Origin: Oceanobacillus luteolus
GTDB taxonomy: Bacteria; Bacillota; Bacilli; Bacillales; Amphibacillaceae
Length of the DNA: 64,000 bases
Assembly (NCBI RefSeq): GCF_023715655.1
Contig: NZ_JAMBON010000001.1
Span: forward strand, 372,001-436,000
Direction: 5' to 3'
The notes beneath the pieces are model-generated. The model searched no databases, was not told the origin of the DNA, and saw only the letters and a list, made by a program, of their open reading frames with translations. Numbering within the stretch: position 1 is the stretch's first letter; the number at the start of each line of letters is the position of its first letter. Positions 36,547-45,487 of this stretch are shown here, in pieces. Position numbers and translations under genes: made by a program.

Positions 36547-38366
36547 ATACGAAAATCCACCCCCTGGCTATCATCCCTGCGATATGCTTCTTGACCGATA
36601 GAATGCTTCTCCTTCTCTTTCAACTTTCTAAATTGAATAGAAGATAGCCGATAATTTAAAGCGTCCAGACCTGTTTCAAGTTTTTCTTTAAATTGTTTCG
36701 AAATGACTGGAAGACCTTTTGTATTATTAAAAACAGTAATTGCCACAGCCCGTTGTTGGATGTTTACATCAATCACCGTCTCTTTAAGCTTCTCTAATTC
36801 TAGGTAAAAAATGATTCGACAGTAATCAGGGTCAATTTCTCCATCTTCATTTTTCTTACCTTCGAATTCAAGGGCGAGATCATTGACGAGCCCCAATCTT
36901 TCTGCAGGAAGCTGCAGAGCAGCCTGTACAAAAGTTGCCGTATCATTGACGCTTTGTATTTGTACTCCTTGAATGACGTTAAGTAATCTTGAATACTGAT
37001 CCTGGCTGATATACTCCTGTCCTCCTATTAGCTGGAGTAACAATCCTTTTATCGTCTGTTGTAAGTTACTGGGAACCTTCTCAGTTACCAAGCGATGTTC
37101 ATAGTCCAAACCCAACATTGTATATGATTGGCGGATATGCTCAATAAACTTCTCTTTCGTAGAGAGTTCCAAAAAGTTCTCTTGTTCCATCGTGGTCCTT
37201 GCTAAGCGTAATATATGATCCAGATGCTCCCCATTATTTAATGCTTGCAACCCTCGGTATACAGCTAAAATATTTTGCTGTGATTGAAGTAGAGAATTTA
37301 AAGTTTGATGGTGGTTTTGCGGAATAAAAGGAAAAATGTGCTGTTTCAACTCGCTTTGCAATGAATTCAATAACTCACCTGATAATGCGTTTCCTGTTGC
37401 TTGTTGAAGCATGATTCTCGGAGTCCATTTATCTAGGAATAATTGCACTGCTTTCGTAAATTCGTTTCTTCGTGAATCGATATGATAAAATACCCGCAGA
37501 ATATCTCGGTCATTCAATTGAATAGGGAGTTGATTAGTGGGATTAGTTAGATTTTTTCCCGTAAAATGACTCCATTCTTTGACCCATGTTGTAAAGTCCA
37601 CCTTATGTGAAATAAAGCCTAAACCTTTTAAGATCCGATACATCGCATCGTTATTAGATTTATTTTGGGTGTTGATATATTGTAATAATCCATCCCGAAA
37701 GCTCACTGGCTTTTCAGTTAATTTATCAATCATTTCAAGCAGTTGCCGCTCCGTGTTGACAAAATGTCTGTCTAAATTCCTCCTATTTTCACTAGTAAGA
37801 AAGTTCAAGTTAGAAGAGGAATGCTCCTTTAAGGCAGTCAATTCCTCACTAATACTTGTCGACTTGCTAGCTAAAAGAGACTGAAAAGTAGATTCAGTAA
37901 TCGGCAACTTTTTTAAAATCATTTCAAATAAAACCATGGAAACCAATCCACTATTTTTCTCCCCCTTTAGGAGTTGAATAGCGGATTGAAGCTCAGCTTT
38001 ATCAAAAGGTATAGCATAATTTGTAAGCAGTTGCAGCAACTGCAAATTTTGCTTTGAGCTCTTAATTCCAAGACTTTTTAATAGTTTGGCTAAATTGGTT
38101 GTTTCTTCTCTTTTCAATTGGTCTCCAAGCACTCTTAATTGCAGCATACTTGCATTTGCAGTAACCTGAAAATGATATCTTGCTCCAAGCTCTAATCCAA
38201 CCTCTAGCTTGGCAACAAAACGGTTTCCACCAAGACTGATTTCAGCCTTATTTTCCGGATAAAGTTTTAGTACTTTCCCCTGAATGATTTGACCTGAACG
38301 GAGTGGTACTGGACCATTGCGTATTGGATTTAAAGAGGGCATGTTTGATACTTTGGAAAAATGCAA
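36543..38366 (-). CDS. ylqG: YlqG, large protein with a FliK-like C-terminal segment
   Basis: 607 residues, no signal peptide or membrane segment. It starts with TTG at 38366 with GGAGG 8 nt upstream. An N-terminal beta-rich part (about 15-85, GQIIQGKVLKLYPENKAEI) is followed by a long helical Gln/Leu-rich region. Residues about 500-585 (DYCRIIFYLELEKLKE, then AVAITVFN and ETGLDALNYRLSSIQFRKL) look like the strand-helix pattern of the FliK hook-length-control domain. The B. subtilis orthologue has no firm function. The gene is coupled to ylqH. Confidence 0.85.
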   Translation of the reverse strand: MHFSKVSNMPSLNPIRNGPVPLRSGQIIQGKVLKLYPENKAEISLGGNRFVAKLEVGLELGARYHFQVTANASMLQLRVLGDQLKREETTNLAKLLKSLGIKSSKQNLQLLQLLTNYAIPFDKAELQSAIQLLKGEKNSGLVSMVLFEMILKKLPITESTFQSLLASKSTSISEELTALKEHSSSNLNFLTSENRRNLDRHFVNTERQLLEMIDKLTEKPVSFRDGLLQYINTQNKSNNDAMYRILKGLGFISHKVDFTTWVKEWSHFTGKNLTNPTNQLPIQLNDRDILRVFYHIDSRRNEFTKAVQLFLDKWTPRIMLQQATGNALSGELLNSLQSELKQHIFPFIPQNHHQTLNSLLQSQQNILAVYRGLQALNNGEHLDHILRLARTTMEQENFLELSTKEKFIEHIRQSYTMLGLDYEHRLVTEKVPSNLQQTIKGLLLQLIGGQEYISQDQYSRLLNVIQGVQIQSVNDTATFVQAALQLPAERLGLVNDLALEFEGKKNEDGEIDPDYCRIIFYLELEKLKETVIDVNIQQRAVAITVFNNTKGLPVISKQFKEKLETGLDALNYRLSSIQFRKLKEKEKHSIGQEAYRRDDSQGVDFRI

Positions 38367-38380
38367 TGGTGAAACCTCCT

Positions 38381-39154
38381 TTATTGACCAATGAATTTCC
38401 GGACTGGTGCGAAAGATCTACGATGATATGGAGACGCACCATACCTTTCTAAGCTTTCCATATGTTTTTTTGTACCGTAACCCATATTAGAATTAAAGTC
38501 ATACATCGGGTATTCATTATGTATTTTTCTCATTAAACGATCACGTGTCACCTTAGCCAATATACTTGCAGCTGCAATAGTAATACTTTTTGCATCACCC
38601 TTAACGATTACATCAAACGACATAGTCAATTGAGGTAAGGCAACTGCGTCAAGAAGCACATGATCAGGCTTTTGCGATAAACCATCAACCGCTTGATACA
38701 TAGCAAGCTTTGTAGCTTCCAGTATATTTAAATGGTCAATTTGTTCGTTGGAAATCACTGCCACATTATAACTAACAGCTTGTTCTATGATGATGTCAAA
38801 GAAATTCTCTCTTTCTTTTTCCGTAAGTTGTTTGGAATCATTCAAGCCAAGCAGGACAAAATCATCCGGTAAAATAACAGAAGCCGCGACTACAGGCCCC
38901 GCTAAAGGACCACGCCCAGCTTCATCTACACCCGCTATATATTGATGACCGTTATTCTTAGCATGTTTCTCATATGTCAACATTTCTTCAAAGTTAGCAA
39001 GCTGTTGCTCTTTCTTTAATTTTTCTTTCTCATATTTATGAAGGAGAACTTGAACCCCTTTGCGTTCATCCCGCTTTAATTGCTCTATTAATTCCTCCGT
39101 GATTTCATTATGTTCAAACATCTGTCTTATAACAGCAATCGATTTAGTATTCAT
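38381..39154 (-). CDS. rnhB: ribonuclease HII
   Basis: 257 residues from the ATG at 39154 (GGGGGAA 9 nt upstream); an upstream in-frame start at 39187 is inside the rbgA end. It cuts RNA in RNA-DNA hybrids, including single ribonucleotides. The motif IAGVDEAGRGPLAGPVVAAS and the later ILLDAVAL and KGDAKSITIAAASILAKVTRD carry the four acidic residues. An N-terminal extension of about 70 residues is the normal Bacillus form. Confidence 0.96.
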   Translation of the reverse strand: MNTKSIAVIRQMFEHNEITEELIEQLKRDERKGVQVLLHKYEKEKLKKEQQLANFEEMLTYEKHAKNNGHQYIAGVDEAGRGPLAGPVVAASVILPDDFVLLGLNDSKQLTEKERENFFDIIIEQAVSYNVAVISNEQIDHLNILEATKLAMYQAVDGLSQKPDHVLLDAVALPQLTMSFDVIVKGDAKSITIAAASILAKVTRDRLMRKIHNEYPMYDFNSNMGYGTKKHMESLERYGASPYHRRSFAPVRKFIGQ

Positions 39155-39183
39155 ATTCAACATTTCCCCCGCACACATCTTGT

Positions 39184-40041
39184 TCATGATTCTAGTTGTT
39201 CCGGTTCTTCTAGTGAAATCCGCCCTATTCTGCCAGCACGAAGATCGCGTAGGAGTAACTCAGAGACTTTATCGAAATCAACTTCTCCTCCGCTTTCCAA
39301 TGCACCACGCTTTTTGCCGATAATTTCAAACACTTCCAACATATCGTCTAATTCTGCCGGTACTGAAAAACGATCAAAAAGCTCATTAGGATAATGTACT
39401 TGCAGAAAGCGGATCACATATACTGTAATATCTTGTAAAGATAAGATTGTATCTTTAATAGTGCCAATGGCTGCAAGACGATATCCTACCGTTTGATCTT
39501 CAAATTTTGGCCATAGAATACCTGGAGTATCTAGCAGTTCAAAATCTTTTTTTATTTTAATCCATAACTGTTGTTTAGTTATTCCTGGACGGTCACCCGT
39601 TTTAGCTGCTTTTCTATTGGCTAATCGATTGATTAAAGTGGATTTCCCTACATTAGGTATACCAAGTATCATTGCGCGATGTGCCCTGGGTTTTACCCCC
39701 TTAGCCACTAACTTATCAATTTTCTTTTGACCGATTTTTTTCGCTAATGATATAACTTGTTTTATATCTTCTTTATTGTTCACATCCACAGCCACTGCTG
39801 GTATATCGTTGTCTTTATAATAAGATAACCATTTTTCTGTTACTTTTGGGTCAGCGAGATCCCGCTTCATTAGAACTACCATTTTATCTTTATTCTGGAT
39901 AATCTGGTGCAGTAAGGGGTTCTCTGACGACTGTGGTGCCCGAGCATCCAAGAGTTCTATTACAAAGTCAACTAGTTTTAAGTTTTGTTCGACTTCTCGT
40001 CTAGCTTTGGCCATATGGCCTGGAAACCATTGTACTTGCAT
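39184..40041 (-). CDS. rbgA: 50S ribosome assembly GTPase RbgA (YlqF)
   Basis: 285 residues. It is a circularly permuted GTPase needed for late 50S assembly. The motifs run in permuted order: G4 KRDLAD (59-64), G1 GIPNVGKS (127-134), G3 DTPG (171-174). The C-terminal ANTAR-like RNA-binding domain is present. It lies beside lepB and near rplS, rpsP, rimM and trmD, other ribosome genes. Confidence 0.97.
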   Translation of the reverse strand: MQVQWFPGHMAKARREVEQNLKLVDFVIELLDARAPQSSENPLLHQIIQNKDKMVVLMKRDLADPKVTEKWLSYYKDNDIPAVAVDVNNKEDIKQVISLAKKIGQKKIDKLVAKGVKPRAHRAMILGIPNVGKSTLINRLANRKAAKTGDRPGITKQQLWIKIKKDFELLDTPGILWPKFEDQTVGYRLAAIGTIKDTILSLQDITVYVIRFLQVHYPNELFDRFSVPAELDDMLEVFEIIGKKRGALESGGEVDFDKVSELLLRDLRAGRIGRISLEEPEQLES

Positions 40042-40050
40042 CTATATCAC

Positions 40051-40611
40051 CTATTCTCCCACAAATTGAATACGATCAAATGGCCAATAAATCAGACTGG
40101 CTTTTCCTACAATTTGATCCATATCTATTAATCCGATCATTCGACTATCAGTGGAATTCCCACGATTGTCACCTAGTACCAATACATAACCCTCTGGGAT
40201 TACTTCATGATTGCCTGGTAGTTCTTCGAGAGTAAAATCATTCTTTACAGACTGGAATGTAGCCGATTGCTTATTTTCCGGTAAAAATTCCTCTTCAACA
40301 GGCTCACCGTTTATGTGGAGAACATTATCGACCACTGCTACATGCTCACCAGGTAGACCAACTACACGCTTAATGAAATCTTTTTGGGCGTCCGCATGAA
40401 AAACCACAATATCGAATCGCTCTGGATCTTTAAAGTTATAACTGAACTTATTCACAATCATCTGATCCCGGTCATGTAATGTTGGCAACATGGATGGACC
40501 GTCTACAATGATTGGAGCGAATAAAAACATCCGAACGATAAAAGCTATACCAAGCGCGACCAATAAAGCTTTCATCCATTCTAACCATTCATTCTTCTTC
40601 TTTTTCGCCAT
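40051..40611 (-). CDS. lepB: type I signal peptidase
   Basis: 186 residues of the SipS type. One N-terminal membrane helix (about 13-33) is followed by the catalytic Ser40 in DGPSMLPTL and Lys81 in DFIKRVVGLPG, then GDNRGNSTDSR. It cleaves secretory signal peptides at the outer face of the membrane. One of probably several signal peptidases in the genome. It lies between rplS and rbgA. Confidence 0.96.
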   Translation of the reverse strand: MAKKKKNEWLEWMKALLVALGIAFIVRMFLFAPIIVDGPSMLPTLHDRDQMIVNKFSYNFKDPERFDIVVFHADAQKDFIKRVVGLPGEHVAVVDNVLHINGEPVEEEFLPENKQSATFQSVKNDFTLEELPGNHEVIPEGYVLVLGDNRGNSTDSRMIGLIDMDQIVGKASLIYWPFDRIQFVGE

Positions 40612-40694
40612 AGTTCTCCTCCGACACTCACATTTCCTTATCCATTCATAAGTTTAATCAATAAGTATGTACATTATAACATTTAACGACTAAC

Positions 40695-40738
40695 TATAAA
40701 ATTATAAAAGGAGCTTGAACAATTGCTCAAGCTCCTTT
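40695..40738 (-). terminator. terminator after rplS
   Basis: Stem AAAGGAGCTTGAGC/GTTCAAGCTCCTTT (40725-40738 with 40707-40720), 4 nt loop, followed by a U/A-rich tail on the minus strand. It separates rplS from lepB. Confidence 0.85.
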
Positions 40739-40764
40739 CGTGTTTTATTTGATCTGTTTTGAAA

Positions 40765-41109
40765 TTAGCGACGTTCTTTAATACGTGCAGCTTTTCCACG
40801 TAGATTACGTAGATAGTAAAGCTTAGCACGACGTACAATACCACGACGAGTAACTTCAATTTTGTCAACACGTGGTGAGTGTACTGGGAAAGTACGTTCC
40901 ACACCTACACCGTAAGAGATTTTTCTTACTGTGAATGTTTCACTGATACCACCGTTTTGACGTTTGATTACTACACCCTCAAAAATCTGGATACGCTCAC
41001 GAGTTCCTTCAACAACTTTCACGTGAACTTTTACCGTATCTCCAGCTCTGAATTCTGGGTGATCTGTACGAAGCTGATCTTTAGTAATTTCTGCAATTAG
41101 TTCTTGCAT
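40765..41109 (-). CDS. rplS: 50S ribosomal protein L19
   Basis: 114 residues from the ATG at 41109 with GGAAGGAGTGAAGCAA upstream; an ATG at 41142 in frame lies in the leader. L19 sits at the 30S-50S interface. The family sequence is clear ([53 protein letters not shown]). It has its own promoter, leader hairpin and terminator. Confidence 0.98.
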   Translation of the reverse strand: MQELIAEITKDQLRTDHPEFRAGDTVKVHVKVVEGTRERIQIFEGVVIKRQNGGISETFTVRKISYGVGVERTFPVHSPRVDKIEVTRRGIVRRAKLYYLRNLRGKAARIKERR

Positions 41110-41130
41110 TTGCTTCACTCCTTCCAAACC

Positions 41131-41166
41131 AATGTTCATCATTCTCTATAGGAACAGCGGAACATC
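41131..41166 (-). ncRNA. L19-leader-like hairpin before rplS
   Basis: Stem of seven pairs (41160-41166 with 41131-41137, one G-U) enclosing a 22 nt loop, placed just before the rplS ribosome site. Position and form match the Firmicute L19 leader family, in which L19 is thought to bind its own mRNA. Covariance scoring is needed. Confidence 0.55.
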
Positions 41167-41193
41167 GTTTATACGTGCATAAACACAAGTTTA

Positions 41194-41222
41194 AATATAG
41201 CATAAACAAACAACATATTCAA
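41194..41222 (-). promoter_or_regulatory. rplS promoter
   Basis: Minus strand: TTGAAT (41217-41222), 17 nt, TATATT (41194-41199) with an upstream TG making an extended -10. It would give a leader of about 75 nt carrying the L19-type hairpin. Confidence 0.65.
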
Positions 41223-41328
41223 CTTATTTTTAAAAATAATCTTTGTAAATTTTGTAGCTTACATAGATTGTATAATAATTAATGATTTCTTTTTATGCGA
41301 GGCAACTCCGCTCCAAGGTCCGCAGTCC

Positions 41329-41431
41329 GGATACACCTTCGCTTTCCGCGGGCGGCTGATGAGCCTCCTCGGGCTACGCCCCGCGGGGTCTCATCGATGC
41401 CTCTCTTCCCGCAGGAGTCTTCGGTGTATCC
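41329..41431 (+). repeat. GC-rich palindromic intergenic repeat, copy 1
   Basis: 103 nt unit, far more GC-rich than its surroundings. Ends are GGATACACC and GGTGTATCC. The inside has TTTCCGCGGGCGG, GAGCCTCCTCGGGC, GGGGTCTC and CCGCAGGAGTC. GGTCCGCAGTCC lies just outside the left end. Repeats of this style are scattered in several Bacillaceae genomes. It lies in the rplS-trmD gap. No protein is coded; an open frame across it is spurious. Confidence 0.8.
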
Positions 41432-41603
41432 GAGCCGCTCCCAGAAAAATCTATTAGTTGGATCTTTGAATGGTATTAATTAATATATAAGCTTTTACTT
41501 ACTAATATATATTATAAATTAACAATTAATAGAAATGTAATGAAATAATTGTCGCTATATACAATACCCATAATCCACTGAACTAATAAATGTATAGCAG
41601 GGA

Positions 41604-41724
41604 GCAGTCCAAATACCTCGTAACTCCTGCGGAAGGAAAGGCCTAGGGGGGAGACCCCATAGGGCATTTATGCCCACGGAGGCTCCCCCAACCGCTCGCC
41701 GAAAGCGAGAGGTATTTGGACTGC
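41604..41724 (-). repeat. GC-rich palindromic intergenic repeat, copy 2 (opposite orientation)
   Basis: 121 nt unit with 16 bp perfect terminal inverted repeats GCAGTCCAAATACCTC/GAGGTATTTGGACTGC. The inside reads as the reverse of copy 1: ACTCCTGCGG, GGAGACCCC, GGAGGCTCCCC. It lies just after trmD, so its hairpin could also slow or end transcription there. The end sequence (AAATACCTC) differs from copy 1 (GGATACACC) but is complementary within the copy. Confidence 0.8.
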
Positions 41725-41746
41725 GGACTTCATATGGAAATGTTTT

Positions 41747-42481
41747 TTATTCTATTCGTTTTAGTTCTTGTATGATTTGTTTTTCTTCTTCTGTGAGTGG
41801 ATAGGTTTCTAGGAGATCGGGTCTGCGTTCAAGTGTGCGTTTTAGGGATTGTGTTTTTCTCCATTTGGCAATTTTAGCATGGTCTCCAGAGAGCAGAACA
41901 TCAGGCACGCTCATATTGCGATAAGTTGCTGGTCTTGTATAATGAGGATGTTCCAGTAGACCAGTTGAAAACGAATCTTCTACCGCGGACTCTTCATTTC
42001 CTAATACATCAGGCAACAAACGGACAACACTGTCAACAATCACCATTGCTCCCAGCTCGCCACCAGTCAATACATAATCCCCAATCGAAATTTCATCCGT
42101 TGCTAATCCTAAGCGAATACGTTCATCATAACCTTCATAATGTCCACAAATAAAAATGAGATGATCCTCTTTTGCCAATTCCTCAGCCTTTTTTTGTGTA
42201 TACTGTTCCCCTTGAGGGCAAAGTAGAACAATCCGCGGCTTCGTATCTTTCTCTTCAAGCAGGGCATCTACAGCATCAAATACAGGCTGGGGAGTGAGAA
42301 CCATCCCGGCTCCTCCGCCATAGGGATAATCATCAACTTTTCTATGTTTATTTTCTGTATAATCTCTGAAATTCACTAGATTATATGAAAATTTATCTTT
42401 TTCTTGAGCTTTTTTTAATATGGACGATTGAAATACCCCTTCCATCATTTCGGGAAATAACGTTAAAATATCTATATGCAT
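41747..42481 (-). CDS. trmD: tRNA (guanine37-N1)-methyltransferase
   Basis: 244 residues. TrmD methylates G37 of tRNAs with S-adenosylmethionine, preventing frameshifts. It has the trefoil-knot region ([14 protein letters not shown], about 130-143) and N-terminal [13 protein letters not shown]. It overlaps the rimM stop as TAATG. No ordinary terminator follows; a long repeat hairpin begins 23 nt after the stop. Confidence 0.98.
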   Translation of the reverse strand: MHIDILTLFPEMMEGVFQSSILKKAQEKDKFSYNLVNFRDYTENKHRKVDDYPYGGGAGMVLTPQPVFDAVDALLEEKDTKPRIVLLCPQGEQYTQKKAEELAKEDHLIFICGHYEGYDERIRLGLATDEISIGDYVLTGGELGAMVIVDSVVRLLPDVLGNEESAVEDSFSTGLLEHPHYTRPATYRNMSVPDVLLSGDHAKIAKWRKTQSLKRTLERRPDLLETYPLTEEEKQIIQELKRIE

Positions 42482-42993
42482 TAATCCAGCAGTCCTTCCA
42501 TCAGTTCAATAAAAATTTTCTTATTTTCAATGTCAACTTTTTTTACAACAGGCTCTATATAAGGGATATAAGCATCTTTTTTTCCATGACGGCTCAACAC
42601 CCATACATCATTCGCACCGGGGGCTAGTATTTCTTTAATATCGCCTAACTTTTCACCATTGAGATCGAATACTTCACATCCAATAATCTCATGGTAATAG
42701 AATTCATCCTCTGGTAACTCTAATTGTTGTTCTTCATGAATTTGCAAGTAGAGTCCCTTATATTTTTCGACATCATTGATGTTGTTCAGGTTCTTGAACT
42801 TTAAAAGGTCAAAACCTTTATGTATTCGATGACTTTCAATAATCAAGGGTACTGTATGATTTTCATCCTTAATATAAACTGTTTCACCGCTTGCAAACCG
42901 TTCTTCAAAGTCTGTAATTCTTTTTACTTTCACTTCTCCACGAATCCCATGGGTATTTACAATTTTACCGATATTAAACATTTTATTCGCCAT
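42481..42993 (-). CDS. rimM: 16S rRNA processing protein RimM
   Basis: 170 residues from the ATG at 42993 (AGGTGG 5 nt upstream; a GTG at 43002 is also in frame). It helps 30S head assembly with S19. The RimM N domain ([20 protein letters not shown]) and PRC-barrel (about 97-168, [22 protein letters not shown]) are visible. It lies between ylqD and trmD. Confidence 0.96.
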   Translation of the reverse strand: MANKMFNIGKIVNTHGIRGEVKVKRITDFEERFASGETVYIKDENHTVPLIIESHRIHKGFDLLKFKNLNNINDVEKYKGLYLQIHEEQQLELPEDEFYYHEIIGCEVFDLNGEKLGDIKEILAPGANDVWVLSRHGKKDAYIPYIEPVVKKVDIENKKIFIELMEGLLD

Positions 42994-43006
42994 TACTTCC
43001 ACCTAC

Positions 43007-43399
43007 CTATTCGTCTATTCGCACAACGATGTCATCTTTAATCACAATCGCTTGTCTCTTCATTAATTGTTCCCAATTTGCACCAATACTTACTTCAACA
43101 AGAGATTCAACTTCCCCCTCGACAATTTCACTTCCGTCTTCCAATATTTCTAGTTGTTCCTCTTTAAATGTAATCAGTTCAATTTCATCCTTACGTTTAC
43201 TGATTTCCTTTTGGAACCTCAACTCTATCTCCTGCTTCGGCACACCTTTTTTATTCAGCATTTTTCGCTTTTCAAATAGGAGTTGTTGACACTCTTGTTC
43301 AAGTCGCATTTTTTGTTCAAAGAAATTGGATTTTATTTTGGCTTTACTTTGTTCGGTAATTACCTGCTTAATTTCAACTTTTTTAATAATTTTCACCAT
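43007..43399 (-). CDS. ylqD: YlqD family coiled-coil protein
   Basis: 130 residues. A basic coiled coil (about 15-75) is followed by a C-terminal segment rich in Glu and Val. The family is restricted to Firmicutes and has no firm function. It lies between khpA and rimM as in B. subtilis, but a terminator separates it from khpA here. No strong promoter of its own was seen, so readthrough may supply its message. Confidence 0.85.
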   Translation of the reverse strand: MVKIIKKVEIKQVITEQSKAKIKSNFFEQKMRLEQECQQLLFEKRKMLNKKGVPKQEIELRFQKEISKRKDEIELITFKEEQLEILEDGSEIVEGEVESLVEVSIGANWEQLMKRQAIVIKDDIVVRIDE

Positions 43400-43470
43400 G
43401 TTCCCCCACTCTCGAGTATCAATAGTTGTATTCTTGAGCTCCCATTATCTTCAGGTGATTCGGTGAGAAT

Positions 43471-43512
43471 GTATAAAAAGGGAAAGAAGAACCATTGGCT
43501 CCTTTCCCTTTT
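43471..43512 (-). terminator. terminator after khpA
   Basis: Outer stem AAAAGGGAAAG/CTTTCCCTTTTT (43502-43512 with 43475-43486), with a smaller inner GCC/GGT pairing, right at the khpA stop. The U-run at the end is interrupted, so partial readthrough into ylqD is possible. Confidence 0.75.
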
Positions 43513-43738
43513 ACATAATATCTAAGTAGATTCGCTTGTTCTCATCCGTTTTCGCTGCGTATACAACGGTTCGGATCGCTTTTGCAATACGTCCATTTTT
43601 GCCGATAACTTTGCCAACATCTTCTTCATGAACTTGAAGATGGTAAACAACTTTTGTTTCCTCTTCTCTTTCTGTAACTACGATATCCTCTGGATGATCG
43701 ACAAGAGAAGTGACAATAGTTTCAATTAGGGCTTTCAT
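43511..43738 (-). CDS. khpA: KH-domain RNA-binding protein KhpA (YlqC)
   Basis: 75 residues forming one KH domain with the GxxG loop GKNG at residues 46-49. KhpA pairs with KhpB (Jag) as an RNA chaperone in Gram-positive bacteria and affects cell elongation. It follows rpsP after 9 nt. Confidence 0.95.
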   Translation of the reverse strand: MKALIETIVTSLVDHPEDIVVTEREEETKVVYHLQVHEEDVGKVIGKNGRIAKAIRTVVYAAKTDENKRIYLDIM

Positions 43739-43747
43739 GGTATCACA

Positions 43748-44023
43748 CTACTTTGCTTGATTTTTCTGTTCGTGGAATTTCTTCATGATGCCTTCAGTTG
43801 AAAATAGATTACGTACTGTATCACTTGGTTTAGCACCATCAGCTAACCATTTAAGAGCTTTTTCTTCATCAATCTTCACTTCAACCGGGTTAGATACCGG
43901 GTTATATGTTCCGATTTGTTCGATTTGACGTCCGTCACGTGGAGAACGAGAATCTGCTACAACGATACGATAAAATGGATTTCTTTTAGAACCCATACGT
44001 TTTAAACGAATTTTAACAGCCAT
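43748..44023 (-). CDS. rpsP: 30S ribosomal protein S16
   Basis: 91 residues; normal S16 length. The N-terminus ([20 protein letters not shown]) and [14 protein letters not shown] are family hallmarks. It has a clean promoter and a TTGGAGGTGCA ribosome site. It heads rpsP-khpA. Confidence 0.98.
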   Translation of the reverse strand: MAVKIRLKRMGSKRNPFYRIVVADSRSPRDGRQIEQIGTYNPVSNPVEVKIDEEKALKWLADGAKPSDTVRNLFSTEGIMKKFHEQKNQAK

Positions 44024-44063
44024 GTAAATTGCACCTCCAATTAATAGTTATTCACAAGTTTAA

Positions 44064-44092
44064 ATTCTAACAGAAAATAATAGGTCTGTAAA
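44064..44092 (-). promoter_or_regulatory. rpsP promoter
   Basis: Minus strand: TTTACA (44087-44092), 17 nt, TAGAAT (44064-44069) with an upstream TG. Both hexamers match at 5 of 6 bases. It lies about 40 nt before rpsP. Confidence 0.75.
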
Positions 44093-44121
44093 GTGTTTTT
44101 ACATTACAAAGAAAAAACATT

Positions 44122-45474
44122 TTACATAAACGGCAGTTTAAAGCCACCTCTACCTTTTTTACCCTTGCCTTTTTGCATATTCGTCATTTGTTTCATCATT
44201 TTCTTCATGTCTTCGAACTGCTTCAGCAATCTATTTACTTGGGATACAGTCGTACCTGATCCCTTTGCAATCCGCTTCTTCCTGCTTGCGTTAATGATAC
44301 TTGGTTCTTGGCGCTCTTGTTTTGTCATAGATTTTACAATTGCTTCAACTTGACCTAATTGTTTTTCATCTACTTGTACATTTTTCAAGCCTTTCATCTT
44401 TCCAGCACCCGGAAGCATATCAAGCAGCTCATCAAGTGGACCCATCTGTTTGACTTGGGCCATTTGTTCAAGAAAGTCATCAAAAGTAAATGACATCGAA
44501 CGCATTTTTTCTTCCAAAGCTTTGGCTTGTTGTTCATCTACGTTAGTTTGTGCCTTTTCTATTAACGATAGTACATCACCCATACCAAGAATCCGGGAGG
44601 CCATCCGTTCAGGGTGGAAGGCTTCTAGCTGATCGAGTTTCTCACCCATACCAGCAAATTTTATAGGTTTATCCGTTACCGCTTTAATGGATAGTGCAGC
44701 TCCACCCCGCGTATCCCCATCAAGCTTCGTCAGTACTACACCAGTGATATCGAGTTGTTCATTGAAGCTTTCCGCTACGTTTACTGCATCTTGACCCGTC
44801 ATCGCATCCACAACAAGGAAAATTTCGTCCGGGGAAACAGCTGCTTTTATTTCCGCTAATTCATTCATTAAGTCAGAGTCGACATGTAAGCGACCAGCAG
44901 TATCAATGATGACATAGTCATGATGTTCTTCTTTCGCTTTATCCATCGCTTGTTTTGCAATATCAACAGGATTTGCTTCTGTACCTAGGGAAAACACAGG
45001 CATATTCAATTGTGTACCTAATGTTTCCAATTGCTGGATCGCAGCAGGACGATATACGTCACAGGCAACAAGCAATGGTTTGCGATTATGCTTTTTTCTC
45101 AGTAAATTTGCCAGTTTCCCAGTTGTCGTTGTTTTACCTGCCCCTTGCAATCCAACCATCATGATTACAGTAGGTGGACGGTCTGCTACAGCAATCTTGC
45201 TGTTTTCCCCACCCATTAGTTCGGTTAATTCATCACGGACAATTTTAATAACTTGTTGTCCAGGAGTAAGACTTTCCATTACTTCCTGACCTACCGCTCG
45301 TTCTTTAATACGGTTGATCAAGTCTTTTACTACTTTAAAGTTAACATCAGCTTCTAGAAGAGCAAGTCTAATTTCACGGGACATTTCTTTAATATCTTGT
45401 TCCGAGACTTTTCCCTTCCCAGTAATTTTTTTAATCGTACTTTGCAGGCGTTCGGCTAACCCTTCAAATGCCAT
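44122..45474 (-). CDS. ffh: signal recognition particle protein Ffh
   Basis: 450 residues. The SRP GTPase brings nascent membrane and secretory proteins to FtsY. N domain (1-90), G domain with GLQGAGKT (108-115), DTAGRLHVD and TKLDGDTRGG, and a methionine-rich M domain (about 300-440) that binds the signal sequence and 4.5S RNA. It lies 13 nt after ylxM. Confidence 0.98.
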   Translation of the reverse strand: MAFEGLAERLQSTIKKITGKGKVSEQDIKEMSREIRLALLEADVNFKVVKDLINRIKERAVGQEVMESLTPGQQVIKIVRDELTELMGGENSKIAVADRPPTVIMMVGLQGAGKTTTTGKLANLLRKKHNRKPLLVACDVYRPAAIQQLETLGTQLNMPVFSLGTEANPVDIAKQAMDKAKEEHHDYVIIDTAGRLHVDSDLMNELAEIKAAVSPDEIFLVVDAMTGQDAVNVAESFNEQLDITGVVLTKLDGDTRGGAALSIKAVTDKPIKFAGMGEKLDQLEAFHPERMASRILGMGDVLSLIEKAQTNVDEQQAKALEEKMRSMSFTFDDFLEQMAQVKQMGPLDELLDMLPGAGKMKGLKNVQVDEKQLGQVEAIVKSMTKQERQEPSIINASRKKRIAKGSGTTVSQVNRLLKQFEDMKKMMKQMTNMQKGKGKKGRGGFKLPFM

Positions 45475-45487
45475 AGAAGGTAACCTC

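Noticed and set aside
41295-41483. Plus-strand open frame of 62 codons
   Set aside because: It runs through the GC-rich palindromic repeat, has no ribosome site and no family resemblance; a by-product of repeat composition.
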